The position numbers were made by a program, and so were the translations under genes. Of a stretch of 64,000 bases of DNA, positions 45,873 to 55,637 are shown one piece after another. Source of the DNA: Streptomyces sp. AC558_RSS880 (GTDB taxonomy: Bacteria; Actinomycetota; Actinomycetes; Streptomycetales; Streptomycetaceae); contig NZ_JAGMUJ010000013.1 in NCBI RefSeq assembly GCF_019049255.1, forward strand, positions 81,506 through 145,505, in the 5' to 3' direction. Numbering within the stretch: the stretch's first letter is position 1; every line of letters starts with the position of its first letter. The notes beneath the pieces were generated by a model. It was not told the origin of the DNA. It made no database searches and saw only the letters and a list, made by a program, of their open reading frames with translations.

Positions 45873-47006
45873 ATGAAGCTTCGCCGTGCCATGGCCGCAG
45901 CGGCCGCGACGGCCGTCATCGCGCCACTGGCCCTGCTCTCGGCTCCGGCAGCCTTCGCGACCGGCAGCGAGGAGACGCCGAGCACGTCGACGAGCACGTC
46001 CGTCGAGGACGAGGACCTCCCGACGGAAGGCGAGAACCCGCCCGCCGAGGACGAGAACCCCCCGGCGGAAGGCGAGAACCCGCCCGCCGAAGGCGAGAAC
46101 CCCCCGGCGGAAGACGAGAACCCGCCCGCCGAAGGCGAGAACCCCCCGGCAGACGGCGAAAACCCGCCCGCCGAGGACGAGAACCCTCCGGCAGACGGCG
46201 AGAATCCCCCGGCGGAAGACGAGAACCCGCCCGCCGAAGGCGAGAACCCTCCGGCGGAAGACGAGAACCCTCCCGCCGAGGACGAAAACCCCCCGGCGGA
46301 AGGCGAGGACGACGTCGAGCTCTGCCTCGACGAGGAGGGCAACAGCACCGCCGAGCTCAGCGCCGACCTGCGCAGCGGTCTGTCGGGGCTGCCCGAGACG
46401 ATCGTCGCCGGCAGCGGCTGGACGGCGTTCTCGTTCAACGTGTCCAATCGCAGCGACGACGAGATCAAGGACATCAAGCCGCTGATCGGCGTCGCGGCCC
46501 TCGGCTGGGACGAGGAGGACTACTCCGGCCAGATCACGGTCCAGGTCTTCGACAAGGCCACCGGGACGTGGAACACGCTCGCGGACGCCGCCGGTGAGGG
46601 CGGTACGTTCGCCGCGTTCTCGCTCGGTGCCGGTCAGTCGGTCTCGTACCAGCTGCGGCTGAGCGTCAGCGGCAAGGTGCCCGACGCGCTCGGCCTCACC
46701 GGCGGTTTCGCCGAGTACGCGGACGACGAGGGCTGCTGGATCGCCGACGACTCCAACGGCTGGATCTACTTCTTCGACATCCTGGCCGCCGGCTCCGACC
46801 CCGGTGAGCCGAACGACGCCAAGCCGCAGACCGGCGGCAAGGTCGAGCTCGACGAGGTGAAGGACGTCAAGGTCACCGGCAGCCTCGCCGAGACCGGTTC
46901 GAACTCCGCCCTGCCGATGATCGGCCTGGCCGGCGGTGTCGCCGTCGTGGCCGGTGCCGGTGCGGTGTTCGTGGTGCGCCGGCGCAAGGCCGGTTCGGAG
47001 GCGTAA
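45873..47006 (+). CDS. LAETG sortase-anchored surface protein with ENPPAE repeats
   Basis: 377 residues. A signal peptide (about 1-29, ending APAAFA-TG) precedes an acidic stalk of 13 seven-residue repeats ENPPA(E/D)(D/G) at 54-144. A folded domain of about 180 residues with two cysteines follows (VELCLDEE and DEGCWIADD). The C-terminus has the sorting signal LAETG, a hydrophobic segment (LPMIGLAGGVAVVAGAGAVF) and a basic tail VVRRRKAG. The LAxTG form is the one used by class E sortases of Streptomyces. The product is therefore covalently wall-linked (inference). ATG after GAGGT. The folded domain's ligand is unknown. Confidence 0.9.
   Translation: MKLRRAMAAAAATAVIAPLALLSAPAAFATGSEETPSTSTSTSVEDEDLPTEGENPPAEDENPPAEGENPPAEGENPPAEDENPPAEGENPPADGENPPAEDENPPADGENPPAEDENPPAEGENPPAEDENPPAEDENPPAEGEDDVELCLDEEGNSTAELSADLRSGLSGLPETIVAGSGWTAFSFNVSNRSDDEIKDIKPLIGVAALGWDEEDYSGQITVQVFDKATGTWNTLADAAGEGGTFAAFSLGAGQSVSYQLRLSVSGKVPDALGLTGGFAEYADDEGCWIADDSNGWIYFFDILAAGSDPGEPNDAKPQTGGKVELDEVKDVKVTGSLAETGSNSALPMIGLAGGVAVVAGAGAVFVVRRRKAGSEA
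46032..46304 (+). repeat. 21-bp coding repeats (13 units)
   Basis: Thirteen consecutive 21-bp units encode the acidic proline stalk. Units differ mostly by synonymous changes and E/D or D/G swaps. Such arrays can vary in copy number between strains. Confidence 0.9.
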
Positions 47007-47048
47007 CGCCGCCCGGCCGCACCGCGTGCGGCATCACCCAGGACAAGG

Positions 47049-47088
47049 GAAGAGGACCTGAGCTCGGAGGGGGGCACAGGTCCTCTTC
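47049..47088 (+). terminator. Terminator of surface-protein gene
   Basis: A perfect 12-bp stem (GAAGAGGACCTG with CAGGTCCTCTTC), loop of 16 bases, followed by TCTTTAC. It also abuts the stop of the convergent GMC oxidoreductase gene. Confidence 0.8.
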
Positions 47089-47091
47089 TCT

Positions 47092-48879
47092 TTACTTCTT
47101 CGGCGGCACCGCCGGCATCCCCAGGAACGGCAGCCGCAGCGCGCCGAACGCCTCCGCCGGGACCGCCGGGGACTTCGGCTCGACCGGCTCCAGGCGCCGG
47201 TAGGCCTCCCCCTGCGCGGGGCGCGGATCGGCCTCGCCCTTGTTGGGCCAGTACGACATCGCCCGCTCGGCCTGTGCCGTGATGGTCAGGGAGGGGTTGA
47301 CGCCCAGGTTCGCCGAGACCGCCGCCCCGTCCACGACCGAGATGCCGGGGTGTCCGTAGAGGCGGTGGTACGGGTCGATCACACCGGTCTCGCGGGACGC
47401 GCCGATCGGGCAGCCGCCCAGGAAGTGGGCGGTCAGCGGCATTCCCGTCAGCTCGCCGACGTTGGAGCCGGCGAAGCCGTTGATCTCGGCCGCCAGCGCC
47501 GACGCGCCGTCCGTGGCCGCCTTGATCTGCTTGGGGTTGGGGGCGCCGTGGCCCTGCCGGGCGGTGAGCAGCCCGCGACCGGCCCCGGACGGCTTGAGGT
47601 ACGTCGTCAGGGAGTTGTCCAGCGACTGCATCACCAGGCCGATGATGGTCCGCTCCGACCAGCGCCGGTTGGACAGCGAACGCAGCAGCAGCCAGGGGTG
47701 CCGCGCCGCGTTGCCCAGCCAGCCGAGCACCCGGGCGGCGCCCGAGCCGCCGCCCGCGTACGGGACCTGGAGGATGGACAGCCCGCCCATCGAGTTGGAG
47801 CCGCGGCCGTAGCGGACCGGCTCGATGTGGGTGTTCTCGTCCGGGTGGATCGACGACGTGATGGCCACACCGCGGGTGAAGTCGGCCTTCGGCGCGCCGG
47901 TGGCCCTGCGGTAGCGGCGGTCGTCGGTCTGCGCGCCGACGAGGGCCTCGGAGTTGGTGCGGGTCAGCTCGCCCAGCCTGTCCGAGAGGTACGGCAGCTG
48001 GCCGCCCGCCCTCATCCGGTGCAGCAGCGTCTGGGTGCCGTAGGTGCCGGCGGCCAGGACGACCCGGCGGGCGCGGAAGGTGCGGCCCTCGCCCTTGCGG
48101 CGGTCGTCGGTCGGGAGCGTGGCGACGGCGAACCCGCCCCGCGAGTCCTCCGTGACCGACACGGCCGTCGTCATGGGGTGCACGACCGCGCCCGCCTTCT
48201 CGGCGAGGTGGAGGTAGTTCTCGTTGAGGGTGTTCTTCGCGCCGTGCCGGCAGCCGGTCATGCACTCGCCGCACTCGGCACAGGCCCGCCGCGACGGTCC
48301 CGCCCCGCCGAAGTACGGATCGGGCACCTCCTGTCCCGGCTTCGCCCGCACCTTCCCGTCGGCGTCCTCGCCGTCACCGAAGAAGACGCCGACCGGGGCC
48401 ATGTGGAAGCTGTCGCCCACGCCCATCCGCTCGGCCGCCGCCTTCAGGTGCACGTCCGACGGGGTCATCGTCGGGTTGAGCCGTACGCCGAGCATGCGCT
48501 TCGCCTGGTCGTAGTACGGGCCCAGCTCCTCCTGCCAGTCGGTGATGTGCCCCCACTGCGGGTCCTCGAAGAACGGCTTCGGCGGTACGTAGAGGGTGTT
48601 GGCGTAGTTGAGCGAGCCGCCGCCGACGCCCGCTCCGGCCAGCACCATGACGTTGCCCAGCAGGTGGATGCGCTGGATGCCGTACATGCCGAGTTTCGGC
48701 GCCCAGAGGTAGTTCCTCAGGTCCCAGGAGTTCCTGGGCAGGGTGTCGCGGGTGAAGCGGCGGCCGGCTTCGAGGACGCCGACGGTGTATCCCTTCTCGG
48801 TCAGGCGGAGGGCGGTCACGGAGCCGCCGAAGCCGGAGCCGACGACGAGGACGTCGTAGTCGTAAGCGTCTTTGGGCAC
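47092..48879 (-). CDS. GMC-family oxidoreductase (cholesterol oxidase-like)
   Basis: 595-residue FAD enzyme. The N-terminal dinucleotide-binding motif is VVGSGFGGSVTALRLTEKGY, followed by LAGAGVGGGSLNYANTLY (FAD) and a cysteine cluster CAECGECMTGC. The C-terminal GMC region has HFLGGCPIGA and a GISVVDGAAVSANLGVNPSL substrate/FAD segment. It resembles cholesterol-oxidase-type enzymes without a Tat or Sec leader, so it is probably cytosolic. The GTG at 48879 follows GGGGAG; an ATG farther upstream was rejected. Co-directional with the aldehyde dehydrogenase 100 bp upstream, suggesting oxidation of an alcohol, then its aldehyde (inference). Confidence 0.9.
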   Translation of the reverse strand: MPKDAYDYDVLVVGSGFGGSVTALRLTEKGYTVGVLEAGRRFTRDTLPRNSWDLRNYLWAPKLGMYGIQRIHLLGNVMVLAGAGVGGGSLNYANTLYVPPKPFFEDPQWGHITDWQEELGPYYDQAKRMLGVRLNPTMTPSDVHLKAAAERMGVGDSFHMAPVGVFFGDGEDADGKVRAKPGQEVPDPYFGGAGPSRRACAECGECMTGCRHGAKNTLNENYLHLAEKAGAVVHPMTTAVSVTEDSRGGFAVATLPTDDRRKGEGRTFRARRVVLAAGTYGTQTLLHRMRAGGQLPYLSDRLGELTRTNSEALVGAQTDDRRYRRATGAPKADFTRGVAITSSIHPDENTHIEPVRYGRGSNSMGGLSILQVPYAGGGSGAARVLGWLGNAARHPWLLLRSLSNRRWSERTIIGLVMQSLDNSLTTYLKPSGAGRGLLTARQGHGAPNPKQIKAATDGASALAAEINGFAGSNVGELTGMPLTAHFLGGCPIGASRETGVIDPYHRLYGHPGISVVDGAAVSANLGVNPSLTITAQAERAMSYWPNKGEADPRPAQGEAYRRLEPVEPKSPAVPAEAFGALRLPFLGMPAVPPKK

Positions 48880-48979
48880 GGAGGGCTCCCCTTCGAGTTC
48901 GCGTGCGGGTCGTCTTTGGCCGAGCGTGCTCGCGCGGCGGAGCCGCACATCGATGCGGCCCGCGCCCCTTTCGGGTCGG

Positions 48980-50593
48980 TCACCTGAACCGGAATGCCTT
49001 CATCAGGCGCAGACTGCGGCTCATGAAGGCCGCGTACTTCTCGTCGTCCATGCCCAGCGAGGGGGCCATGGGCAGCACGCGCTGGTGGGCGACGGTCTGG
49101 GCCTCGGTGTACTTGAGGATGCCCTCGGAGCCGTGCCGGCGGCCGAGTCCGGAGTCCTTCATGCCGCCCATCGGCGACTGGACGCTGCCGTACGCGGGCG
49201 CGTACCCCTCGTTGATGTTGACCGTGCCGGTGCGCAGCCGGGCGGCGATCTCGCGGCCGCGCCGGGCGTCCCTGGTCCAGACGGAGGAGTTCAGGCCGTA
49301 CGGGGTGGAGTTGGCGCGTTCGACCGCCTCGTCGTCGGAGGTGAAGCGGTAGACGGAGACGACCGGGCCGAAGGTCTCCTCGGAGCAGACGCTCATCGGG
49401 GCCTCGACGCCGTCGAGGATGGTCGGCTCGTAGAAGTACGGGCCGATGTCCGGGCGGGCCGTGCCGCCCGCGATCACCTTGGCGCCCTTGGCGACGGCGT
49501 CGTCGACGTGCCGGGTGACGGCGTCCAGCTGGCGCTGCCCGACCAGCGAGCCCATGTCGGCGCCGTAGGCGAGGGACGTGCCGAGGCGGATCGCCCTGGT
49601 GCGGGCGGCGAAGCGCTCCAGGAAGGCGTCCGCGACCGACTCGTGGACGTACAGCCGCTCGATGGAGATGCACAGCTGGCCGGCGGAGGAGAAGCAGGCG
49701 CGGACGGCGCCCGCGGCGGCCTTGTCGAGGTCCGCGTCCTCCAGCACCAGCATGGCGTTCTTGCCGCCGAGTTCGAGGGAGACGCCGACCAGCCGGGCGG
49801 CGGCGCCCTGGGCGACCTCGCGGCCGGTGCGGGTGGAGCCGGTGAAGGAGACGTAGTCGGCGTGCCGGACGACCTCGGGGCCCACGACCGGGCCCTCGCC
49901 GAGCACGACCTGGAAGACGTCGGCGGGCAGTCCGGCCTCGATCAGCAGGTCACGGGCCCACAGCGCGGTGAGGCAGGTCTCCGTGTCGGGCTTCATCACG
50001 ACCGCGTTGCCCGCGACGAACGCCGGGAGCGCGTCGCCGACGGAGAGTTCGAGCGGGTAGTTCCAGGGGGCTATCTGGCCGACGACACCGCGCGGGTGGC
50101 GCAGTTCGGTGACCTTCGTGAGGGCCGGCACGGCGCCCGCGTGCCGCTTGGGCCGCAGGTAGGCGGCGGCCCGGCGGCCGTAGTGGCGGGCGGCGACGGC
50201 GACGGCCTGCACCTCCTCGTGGGCGTGCAGCCGGGCCTTGCCGGTCTCCAGCTGGATCAGGTCGAGGACCTCGGCCTGGCGGCTCAGCACCAGGTCGTGG
50301 AAGCGCAGCAGGACGGCGGCGCGCTCCCGTACCGGGATCCGCGCCCAGACGGCCTGGGCGGCGCGGGCCGCCTCGAAGGCCTTCGCCACGTCCTCGGGCG
50401 TCGACTCGGGCAGGTCGGCCAGCTTCTCGCCGGTGAACGGCGTGTGGTTGGCGGTCCGGCCGGAGCCGGCCACGCCCTTGGTGAGCTGGGCGACCAGCTC
50501 CGGCGTGACCACGTCGGCGGCGGTGCGGGCACCCGTCGGCGCGGGGGCGAGGGGGTTGGTGCCGGTCGTTTCCCGGGTCTGCGCGTCCGTCAT
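48980..50593 (-). CDS. Succinate-semialdehyde dehydrogenase-type aldehyde dehydrogenase
   Basis: 537 residues. ALDH signatures: APWNYPLELSVGDALPAFVA, VSFTGSTRTGREVA, catalytic Glu in LELGGKNAML, and catalytic Cys in SAGQLCISIERLYVHESVAD. Sequence style matches the GabD2-type group, which oxidises succinic semialdehyde to succinate with NADP. The ATG at 50593 starts a normal N-terminus. Likely co-transcribed with the GMC oxidoreductase gene downstream. Exact aldehyde not provable from sequence. Confidence 0.92.
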   Translation of the reverse strand: MTDAQTRETTGTNPLAPAPTGARTAADVVTPELVAQLTKGVAGSGRTANHTPFTGEKLADLPESTPEDVAKAFEAARAAQAVWARIPVRERAAVLLRFHDLVLSRQAEVLDLIQLETGKARLHAHEEVQAVAVAARHYGRRAAAYLRPKRHAGAVPALTKVTELRHPRGVVGQIAPWNYPLELSVGDALPAFVAGNAVVMKPDTETCLTALWARDLLIEAGLPADVFQVVLGEGPVVGPEVVRHADYVSFTGSTRTGREVAQGAAARLVGVSLELGGKNAMLVLEDADLDKAAAGAVRACFSSAGQLCISIERLYVHESVADAFLERFAARTRAIRLGTSLAYGADMGSLVGQRQLDAVTRHVDDAVAKGAKVIAGGTARPDIGPYFYEPTILDGVEAPMSVCSEETFGPVVSVYRFTSDDEAVERANSTPYGLNSSVWTRDARRGREIAARLRTGTVNINEGYAPAYGSVQSPMGGMKDSGLGRRHGSEGILKYTEAQTVAHQRVLPMAPSLGMDDEKYAAFMSRSLRLMKAFRFR

Positions 50594-50723
50594 GAGCCGC
50601 AGGGTATGCCCGGGGGAACACTTTGTGTACCCGTCGGTAACAGATTCACCCACCGCTCACACATCGCCAGTGAACGCTGGCAACAAAGCCCCTGATCAGG
50701 GCGTTGACCGTGACACCGACCGT

Positions 50724-52424
50724 TCAGAGTTCGCGGATGTCCCACGAGTCGATGACCGTACGGGCGATCTCCCGGCCGGCCTCGGTGAAGTGGCCCTTGC
50801 CCGGATACACGATCCAGAGCCGGTACATGTCGCCGTCCTTGTTCCGGTAGTACATGACCTGCACCTCGCGCACCAGCGCCGGATCGGTGGTCGTCGTGTA
50901 GACGATGGTGTTGGTGGCCGCCTCGTGGTCCTTGTACGTGGTCTCGCGCGGCCTCCCCTTCGGGGCGGGGGTGTCGGCGATGCCCCAGCCGTACTCGCCG
51001 TCCCTGAGCTCTTCCCAGTGGGCGAACGCCCGCTCCGAGGCCGATGCCTCGAGCGCGCCGTCCTTGTCCTCGGACTTGAGGTCGCGGTCGACCTCGACCC
51101 GCACCGTCCCGCTCGGGTCGGTGAAGGAGGCGACGGTACCGTCCGAGTCCTCGGCGGGCTTGTCCTTCACGAAGCCCGCCGGCACCGCGAGGGCCACACC
51201 CACGCGGTCCCCGAGGTCATGCTTCTTCCAGCCGTCCGGCAGCGGCCCCGCGAACGGGTCCGCGATCACCAGGTACGCGGCCACCGCTCCCGCGACGATC
51301 GCCGCGCCGAGTCCCGTCAGCGTCCTGCGGCCGATCCGGACGCCCTTGCCGCCGGACCCCGGAACGGGGAACTGGGCGACCTGAGTGGGCTGCGGCGCGG
51401 GCGGGTTCGCGGCCGTTTCCAGCGCGGCACGGACCTGGGCGGTGTTCGGACGGCGCGCCGGGTCCTTCTGCAGCAGCCCGGTGATGACCTCGGCCAGCGG
51501 GCCCTGCGCGGAGGCGGGCGGCGCCGGCGTGGCGTTGAGGACCGACTGGAGGGTGGCGGGGGTGTTGCTGCGGCGGAACGGCGAGACGCCCTCCGTCGCC
51601 GCGTACAGCACGACACCGAGCGACCACAGGTCGGAGGCGGGGCCGGGGCGCTGGCCCAGCACCCGTTCCGGGGCGATGTACTCGGGCGAACCGACGAATC
51701 CGCCGGTGTCGGTCAGATTGGTCTCGCCCTCGATCTGGGCGATGCCGAAGTCGGTGAGGACGACCCGGTCGTACCGGCCGAGCAGCACGTTGTCCGGTTT
51801 GACGTCCCGGTGCAGGACGCCCGCCGCGTGCGCGGCCTCCAGCGCGCCGAGCACCTCCAGGCCGATCCTGGCCGCCTCGCGCACGGAGAGGGTGCCCTCC
51901 TCCTGCAGCACGGCGCCCAGTGAACGGCCCCGGACCAGTTCCATCACGATCCACGGCCGGCCGTCGACCACCGCGACGTCATGGACGTCGACCACCGCGG
52001 GATGGTCCAGCCGGGCGGCGGCGCGGGCCTCCCGGCGCATCCGCTCGAAGGCGTTGGAGCGTTCGCGTTCGGGAAGGTGGTCCGGGACGCGGGGCTCCTT
52101 GACGGCGACCTCGCGGTCCACGGTCTCGTCCATGGCCCGCCACACCGTGCCCATGCCGCCGTGTCCGAGCTTGGCGAGCAGCCGGTAACGGCCGGCGATC
52201 AGCCGGCCGGCACCGGGGTCGTCCTGCGGCTGTGTCTGCGGTTGTGGCTGTGGCTGTAGCTGCGGCTGCGGCTGCGGTCGCGGCTGCGGTGGTACCACCT
52301 GGGTCGGTGCCGCGTACGGGTTGTCGGGGTGCGGCACGGCCGCGGGCGGTTTCGGGTCCGGTGGCTGCAGACCAAAACTGGTTGGCTCGTCGGCCCCGTG
52401 GCGGGCTCCCCCGTTGCTGCTCAT
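50724..52424 (-). CDS. Ser/Thr protein kinase 1 with extracellular domain
   Basis: 566 residues. After a Pro/Gln-rich N-terminus comes a complete Hanks kinase domain (about 78-335): GHGGMG loop, Lys109 in VAVKE, HRDVKPDN, DFG, SPEYIAPE. One membrane segment follows (LGAAIVAGAVAAYLVIA), then an external sensor-like domain of about 170 residues. First downstream member of a five-kinase run. All catalytic residues are present. Ligand unknown. Confidence 0.95.
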   Translation of the reverse strand: MSSNGGARHGADEPTSFGLQPPDPKPPAAVPHPDNPYAAPTQVVPPQPRPQPQPQLQPQPQPQTQPQDDPGAGRLIAGRYRLLAKLGHGGMGTVWRAMDETVDREVAVKEPRVPDHLPERERSNAFERMRREARAAARLDHPAVVDVHDVAVVDGRPWIVMELVRGRSLGAVLQEEGTLSVREAARIGLEVLGALEAAHAAGVLHRDVKPDNVLLGRYDRVVLTDFGIAQIEGETNLTDTGGFVGSPEYIAPERVLGQRPGPASDLWSLGVVLYAATEGVSPFRRSNTPATLQSVLNATPAPPASAQGPLAEVITGLLQKDPARRPNTAQVRAALETAANPPAPQPTQVAQFPVPGSGGKGVRIGRRTLTGLGAAIVAGAVAAYLVIADPFAGPLPDGWKKHDLGDRVGVALAVPAGFVKDKPAEDSDGTVASFTDPSGTVRVEVDRDLKSEDKDGALEASASERAFAHWEELRDGEYGWGIADTPAPKGRPRETTYKDHEAATNTIVYTTTTDPALVREVQVMYYRNKDGDMYRLWIVYPGKGHFTEAGREIARTVIDSWDIREL

Positions 52425-52504
52425 GGTTCATCCATATCGCGCCAAGCTCCCACGTATCCACTGCGGATGCCGACCGGTCACAGACCCGTGACCCTCGCGG
52501 CGAC

Positions 52505-53734
52505 TTATCTCCCGTTTACGGGGCTATGCGGCCGGACCGAGGAGTCGGCCGGTGTGGGACTGGCCGAGGGACGCGGGGAGCCGGAGGGCGATGCGCCCAC
52601 GGGTGTCTCCGGCGCCGTGCTCGTCGGCGTACCGCCCCCGTCGCCGCCCCGGTCCTGCAGGAGCAGCGCCGCCGCGGACAGCCCCGCTCCCGCCATGGCG
52701 GCGACCGCCAGTGCCGCGACGAGCACGCCCCTCGTGGGCTGCCGCCGGACCGGACGCGCCTCGGGCCTCCCGCCCGCTTCCTCCCGCCGCACCGGGGGCC
52801 GTCGGCGGGGCGCGTCCCGGTGCGGGGGCAGCGGTCCGGGGGGCGCCGACTCCGGCGTACGGCCCGTCTCCCGGAACGCCCGCAGCATCCGCTCGGCCCG
52901 GTCCGCGTCCAGCCGACGGTCGGGGTCGCGCTCCAGCAGGCCGAGCACCACGGGAAGAATCGGTCCCGCTTCGACGGGCGGCCGGATCTCGTCGACCACG
53001 ACGGCGTGCAGGACCCCGCCGAGCGAGTCGCGCCGGAACGGCGACTCGCCGCTGAGCGCCGTGCACAGCAGCGCGCCCAGTGACCACAGGTCGGACTCCG
53101 GTCCCGTCCTGGCACCGGACATCCGCTCGGGAGCGGTGTACTCGGGCGAGCCGACGAAGGAGCCGGTCTCGGTGAGCGTGGTGGAGCCCGACAGCCGGGC
53201 GATGCCGAAGTCGGTGAGGACGACCCGGTCGGTGCCGTTCTCCAGCAGGACGTTGGCGGGCTTGAGGTCGCGGTGCAGGACGCCCGCCGCGTGCGCGGCC
53301 CGTAACGCCCCGAGCAGGTCGATGCCGATGCGCGCGGCCTCGGCGGCGTCGACCGGGCCCTGCTCCGCGACACGGTCGGCGAGGGACGGCCCGTCGATCA
53401 GCTCCAGGACGATGTACGGGCGTTCGTCGTCCTCGACGACGTCGTGGACGACGATGATGTGCGGGTGGCTCAGCTGGGCCAGGGCACGCGCCTCGCGCAG
53501 GGTGCGGTCCCGCTGCCGCCGGGCGTCCTCCGCGGAGAGCGTCTCGTCGAGGGGGAGTTCCTTGACGGCGACACCCCGTCCGAGCAGTTGGTCGGTGGCC
53601 CGCCAGACCACACCCATGCCGCCGCGCCCGAGCCTCGACTCCAGACGGTAACGGCCCGCGATGACCCGGCCGTTGGTCCTGGCGGTCGCGTTCTCGGCGT
53701 CCCCGTCGGTCCCCATGGGCCCATCATGCCCCAC
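52505..53734 (-). CDS. Ser/Thr protein kinase 2 without sensor domain
   Basis: 409 residues. Full kinase motifs: GRGGMG, VAVKELPL, HRDLKPAN, DFG, SPEYTAPE. A membrane segment (VLVAALAVAAMAGAGLSAAA) is followed by only about 50 residues of Pro/Ser/Thr tail, so it lacks the external domain its neighbours have. GTG start at 53734 after GGAGGGG; the ATG at 53716 is an alternative. Confidence 0.93.
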   Translation of the reverse strand: MGHDGPMGTDGDAENATARTNGRVIAGRYRLESRLGRGGMGVVWRATDQLLGRGVAVKELPLDETLSAEDARRQRDRTLREARALAQLSHPHIIVVHDVVEDDERPYIVLELIDGPSLADRVAEQGPVDAAEAARIGIDLLGALRAAHAAGVLHRDLKPANVLLENGTDRVVLTDFGIARLSGSTTLTETGSFVGSPEYTAPERMSGARTGPESDLWSLGALLCTALSGESPFRRDSLGGVLHAVVVDEIRPPVEAGPILPVVLGLLERDPDRRLDADRAERMLRAFRETGRTPESAPPGPLPPHRDAPRRRPPVRREEAGGRPEARPVRRQPTRGVLVAALAVAAMAGAGLSAAALLLQDRGGDGGGTPTSTAPETPVGASPSGSPRPSASPTPADSSVRPHSPVNGR

Positions 53735-53798
53735 CGGATGTGTCCCCTCCGGTACGGCGATTCGGCCAAGCGGCGCGTGTTTGCGTCCGCCACGGGGG

Positions 53799-55487
53799 TC
53801 AGGGCTCGCGCCACCCCTTCAGTACCGTCTCGAACTGCCCGCTGGTCGTGGCCCAGTCCTCGGCCGGCCCGGACATGTAGATCGCGTACTCGACGCCGTC
53901 CCGCGAGAGGTACATCTGGTCGACCGCCCGCCGCGGCCCCGGGAACTCGGTGTCCTTGGCCAGCGCGGTCCAGCCGTACTCCAGCCGGGCGCTCTCGCGG
54001 TCCCGGTAGACGCGGCGGTCCAGGACGATCCGCTGGTAGTCGACCAGGCGCTGCCCTATCTGCTGGTCGAGATCGCGCAGGTGCTCGTACGGGTCGTCGA
54101 AGTCGGGCGAGTCGTCAACGGCGATGCGGATGAAGTGCTCGCCGCCGTCGGGCGTGTAGTCGACCTGCCGGGTCGCCTCGTCGAAGACCACGCGCTCCCA
54201 GTCGTCGCCGGGCAGGACGATGCTGAAGCCGTAGGGGTCGCTGCGGCGGACCCAGCCCTCCGGGAGGCCTCCTCGCGACTCGGTCTTCCCCGTCTCCGTG
54301 GGACCGGGCGTGGGCGTGGGTGTGGAGGTGACCGTCGGGGACGGGCCGGCCGTGGTGCCGCCCCGGTCCTCCTGCTGGAGCATCACCGCGGTTCCCCCGC
54401 CGATGATCGCCGCCAGGACGACGACCAGGGCGATCACCCGTCCGCGCACCCGCCGGCGGGGCGCGACGGCCGGGGGCGCGTACGGCTGCTGAACGACCGT
54501 GGGGCCGCCCTGGGGGTACTGCGGGGCCTGCGGGCCCTGGGGAACCTGCGGGCCCTGGGGAACCTGCGGGCCCTGGGGGACCGTCTCCGGTCCGGTCTCG
54601 TACGGCAGGGGCGCACGGGCGTCGACGGCCCGGGTCGGCACGTACTCCTGCGCCGCCCGGGGCCGGCGCCCCTCGGCCGCCTCGGCGAGCATCTGCTCGG
54701 CCCGGGCCGCGTCGGGGCGGGTGTTCGGATCCTTGCGCAGGAGTGCGCTGATGACGGGCCCGAGCGGGCCGGCGTGCCGGGGCTCCTCGGCCTCCTCCTC
54801 GACGACCGCCTGCATGGTGGTCAGCGGTGAGGTGCGGCGGAACGGCGAGACGCCCTCCACCGCCGCGTACAGCGTCGCGCCGAGCGCCCACAGGTCGGAG
54901 GAGGGGCCGGGATCGTGGCCGCGGACCCGCTCGGGTGCGAGGTAGTCGACCGAGCCGACGACCTCGCCGGTGCGGGTGATGGCCGTGTCGCCGTCTATCT
55001 GCGCGATGCCGAAGTCGGTGAGCAGCACCCGGCCGTCCCGCCCGAGGAGGACGTTGCCGGGCTTGACGTCACGGTGCAGCACGCCGGCGGTGTGCGCGGC
55101 GCGCAGCGCGCGCAGCACCCACAGGCCGATGCGCGCGGCCTCGCGGGGGTCGACGCGTTCCTGTTCCTTCACCGCGTCGGCCAGCGAACGGCCCTCGATC
55201 AGCTCCATCACGATCCACGGCCGGCCGTCGTGCTCCAGCACGTCGTGCACCGTGACGACGGCGGAGTGGTTGATCCGCGCGGCCGCCCGCGCCTCCGCGC
55301 GGGTGCGTGCCAGCAGCATGGCCTGTTCGCTGTCGGAGACGTAGAGCGCCGCGGTCAGTTCCTTGATGGCGACGGCCCGGTGCAGCACCTCGTCATGGGC
55401 GCGCCACACCCGGCCCATGCCACCGCTCCCGATGGATTCGCCGAGCCGGTAGCGGCCCGCGACGAGCGAGCCCTGCATCTGATTCAC
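53799..55487 (-). CDS. Ser/Thr protein kinase 3
   Basis: 562 residues. GSGGMG, VAIKEL, HRDVKPGN, DFG, SVDYLAPE are intact. A PQGPQV repeat linker leads to a membrane segment (VIALVVVLAAIIGGGTAVML), then a C-terminal external domain starting GWVRRSDPYGFSIVLPGDDW. The GTG at 55487 (VNQMQGSLVAGRYRL) is chosen because homologues begin there. Upstream codons lack coding character. Confidence 0.92.
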   Translation of the reverse strand: MNQMQGSLVAGRYRLGESIGSGGMGRVWRAHDEVLHRAVAIKELTAALYVSDSEQAMLLARTRAEARAAARINHSAVVTVHDVLEHDGRPWIVMELIEGRSLADAVKEQERVDPREAARIGLWVLRALRAAHTAGVLHRDVKPGNVLLGRDGRVLLTDFGIAQIDGDTAITRTGEVVGSVDYLAPERVRGHDPGPSSDLWALGATLYAAVEGVSPFRRTSPLTTMQAVVEEEAEEPRHAGPLGPVISALLRKDPNTRPDAARAEQMLAEAAEGRRPRAAQEYVPTRAVDARAPLPYETGPETVPQGPQVPQGPQVPQGPQAPQYPQGGPTVVQQPYAPPAVAPRRRVRGRVIALVVVLAAIIGGGTAVMLQQEDRGGTTAGPSPTVTSTPTPTPGPTETGKTESRGGLPEGWVRRSDPYGFSIVLPGDDWERVVFDEATRQVDYTPDGGEHFIRIAVDDSPDFDDPYEHLRDLDQQIGQRLVDYQRIVLDRRVYRDRESARLEYGWTALAKDTEFPGPRRAVDQMYLSRDGVEYAIYMSGPAEDWATTSGQFETVLKGWREP

Positions 55488-55637
55488 GTTGCCCCGCAAT
55501 GGTCTTGACAGGGTCAGCGTAAGTATCCCGGCGCGTCCTGGGAACCGAGGGCGTGCCATGGAGACAGCACTGTGACAGTTGTCGCTGTTGGGGACGGGAG
55601 GCAACCAAAACCCCTGCGACTGCGTGGAGTCGGTGGT

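Noticed and set aside
46032..46304. Regular repeats resembling a CRISPR-like array
   Set aside because: The 21-bp period is in frame, has no spacers, and encodes the ENPPAE stalk.
45785..46477. Minus-strand Ser/Gly repeat protein (SSAGGFSPS)
   Set aside because: It is the reverse reading of the ENPPAE repeats; there is no start signal or supporting context.
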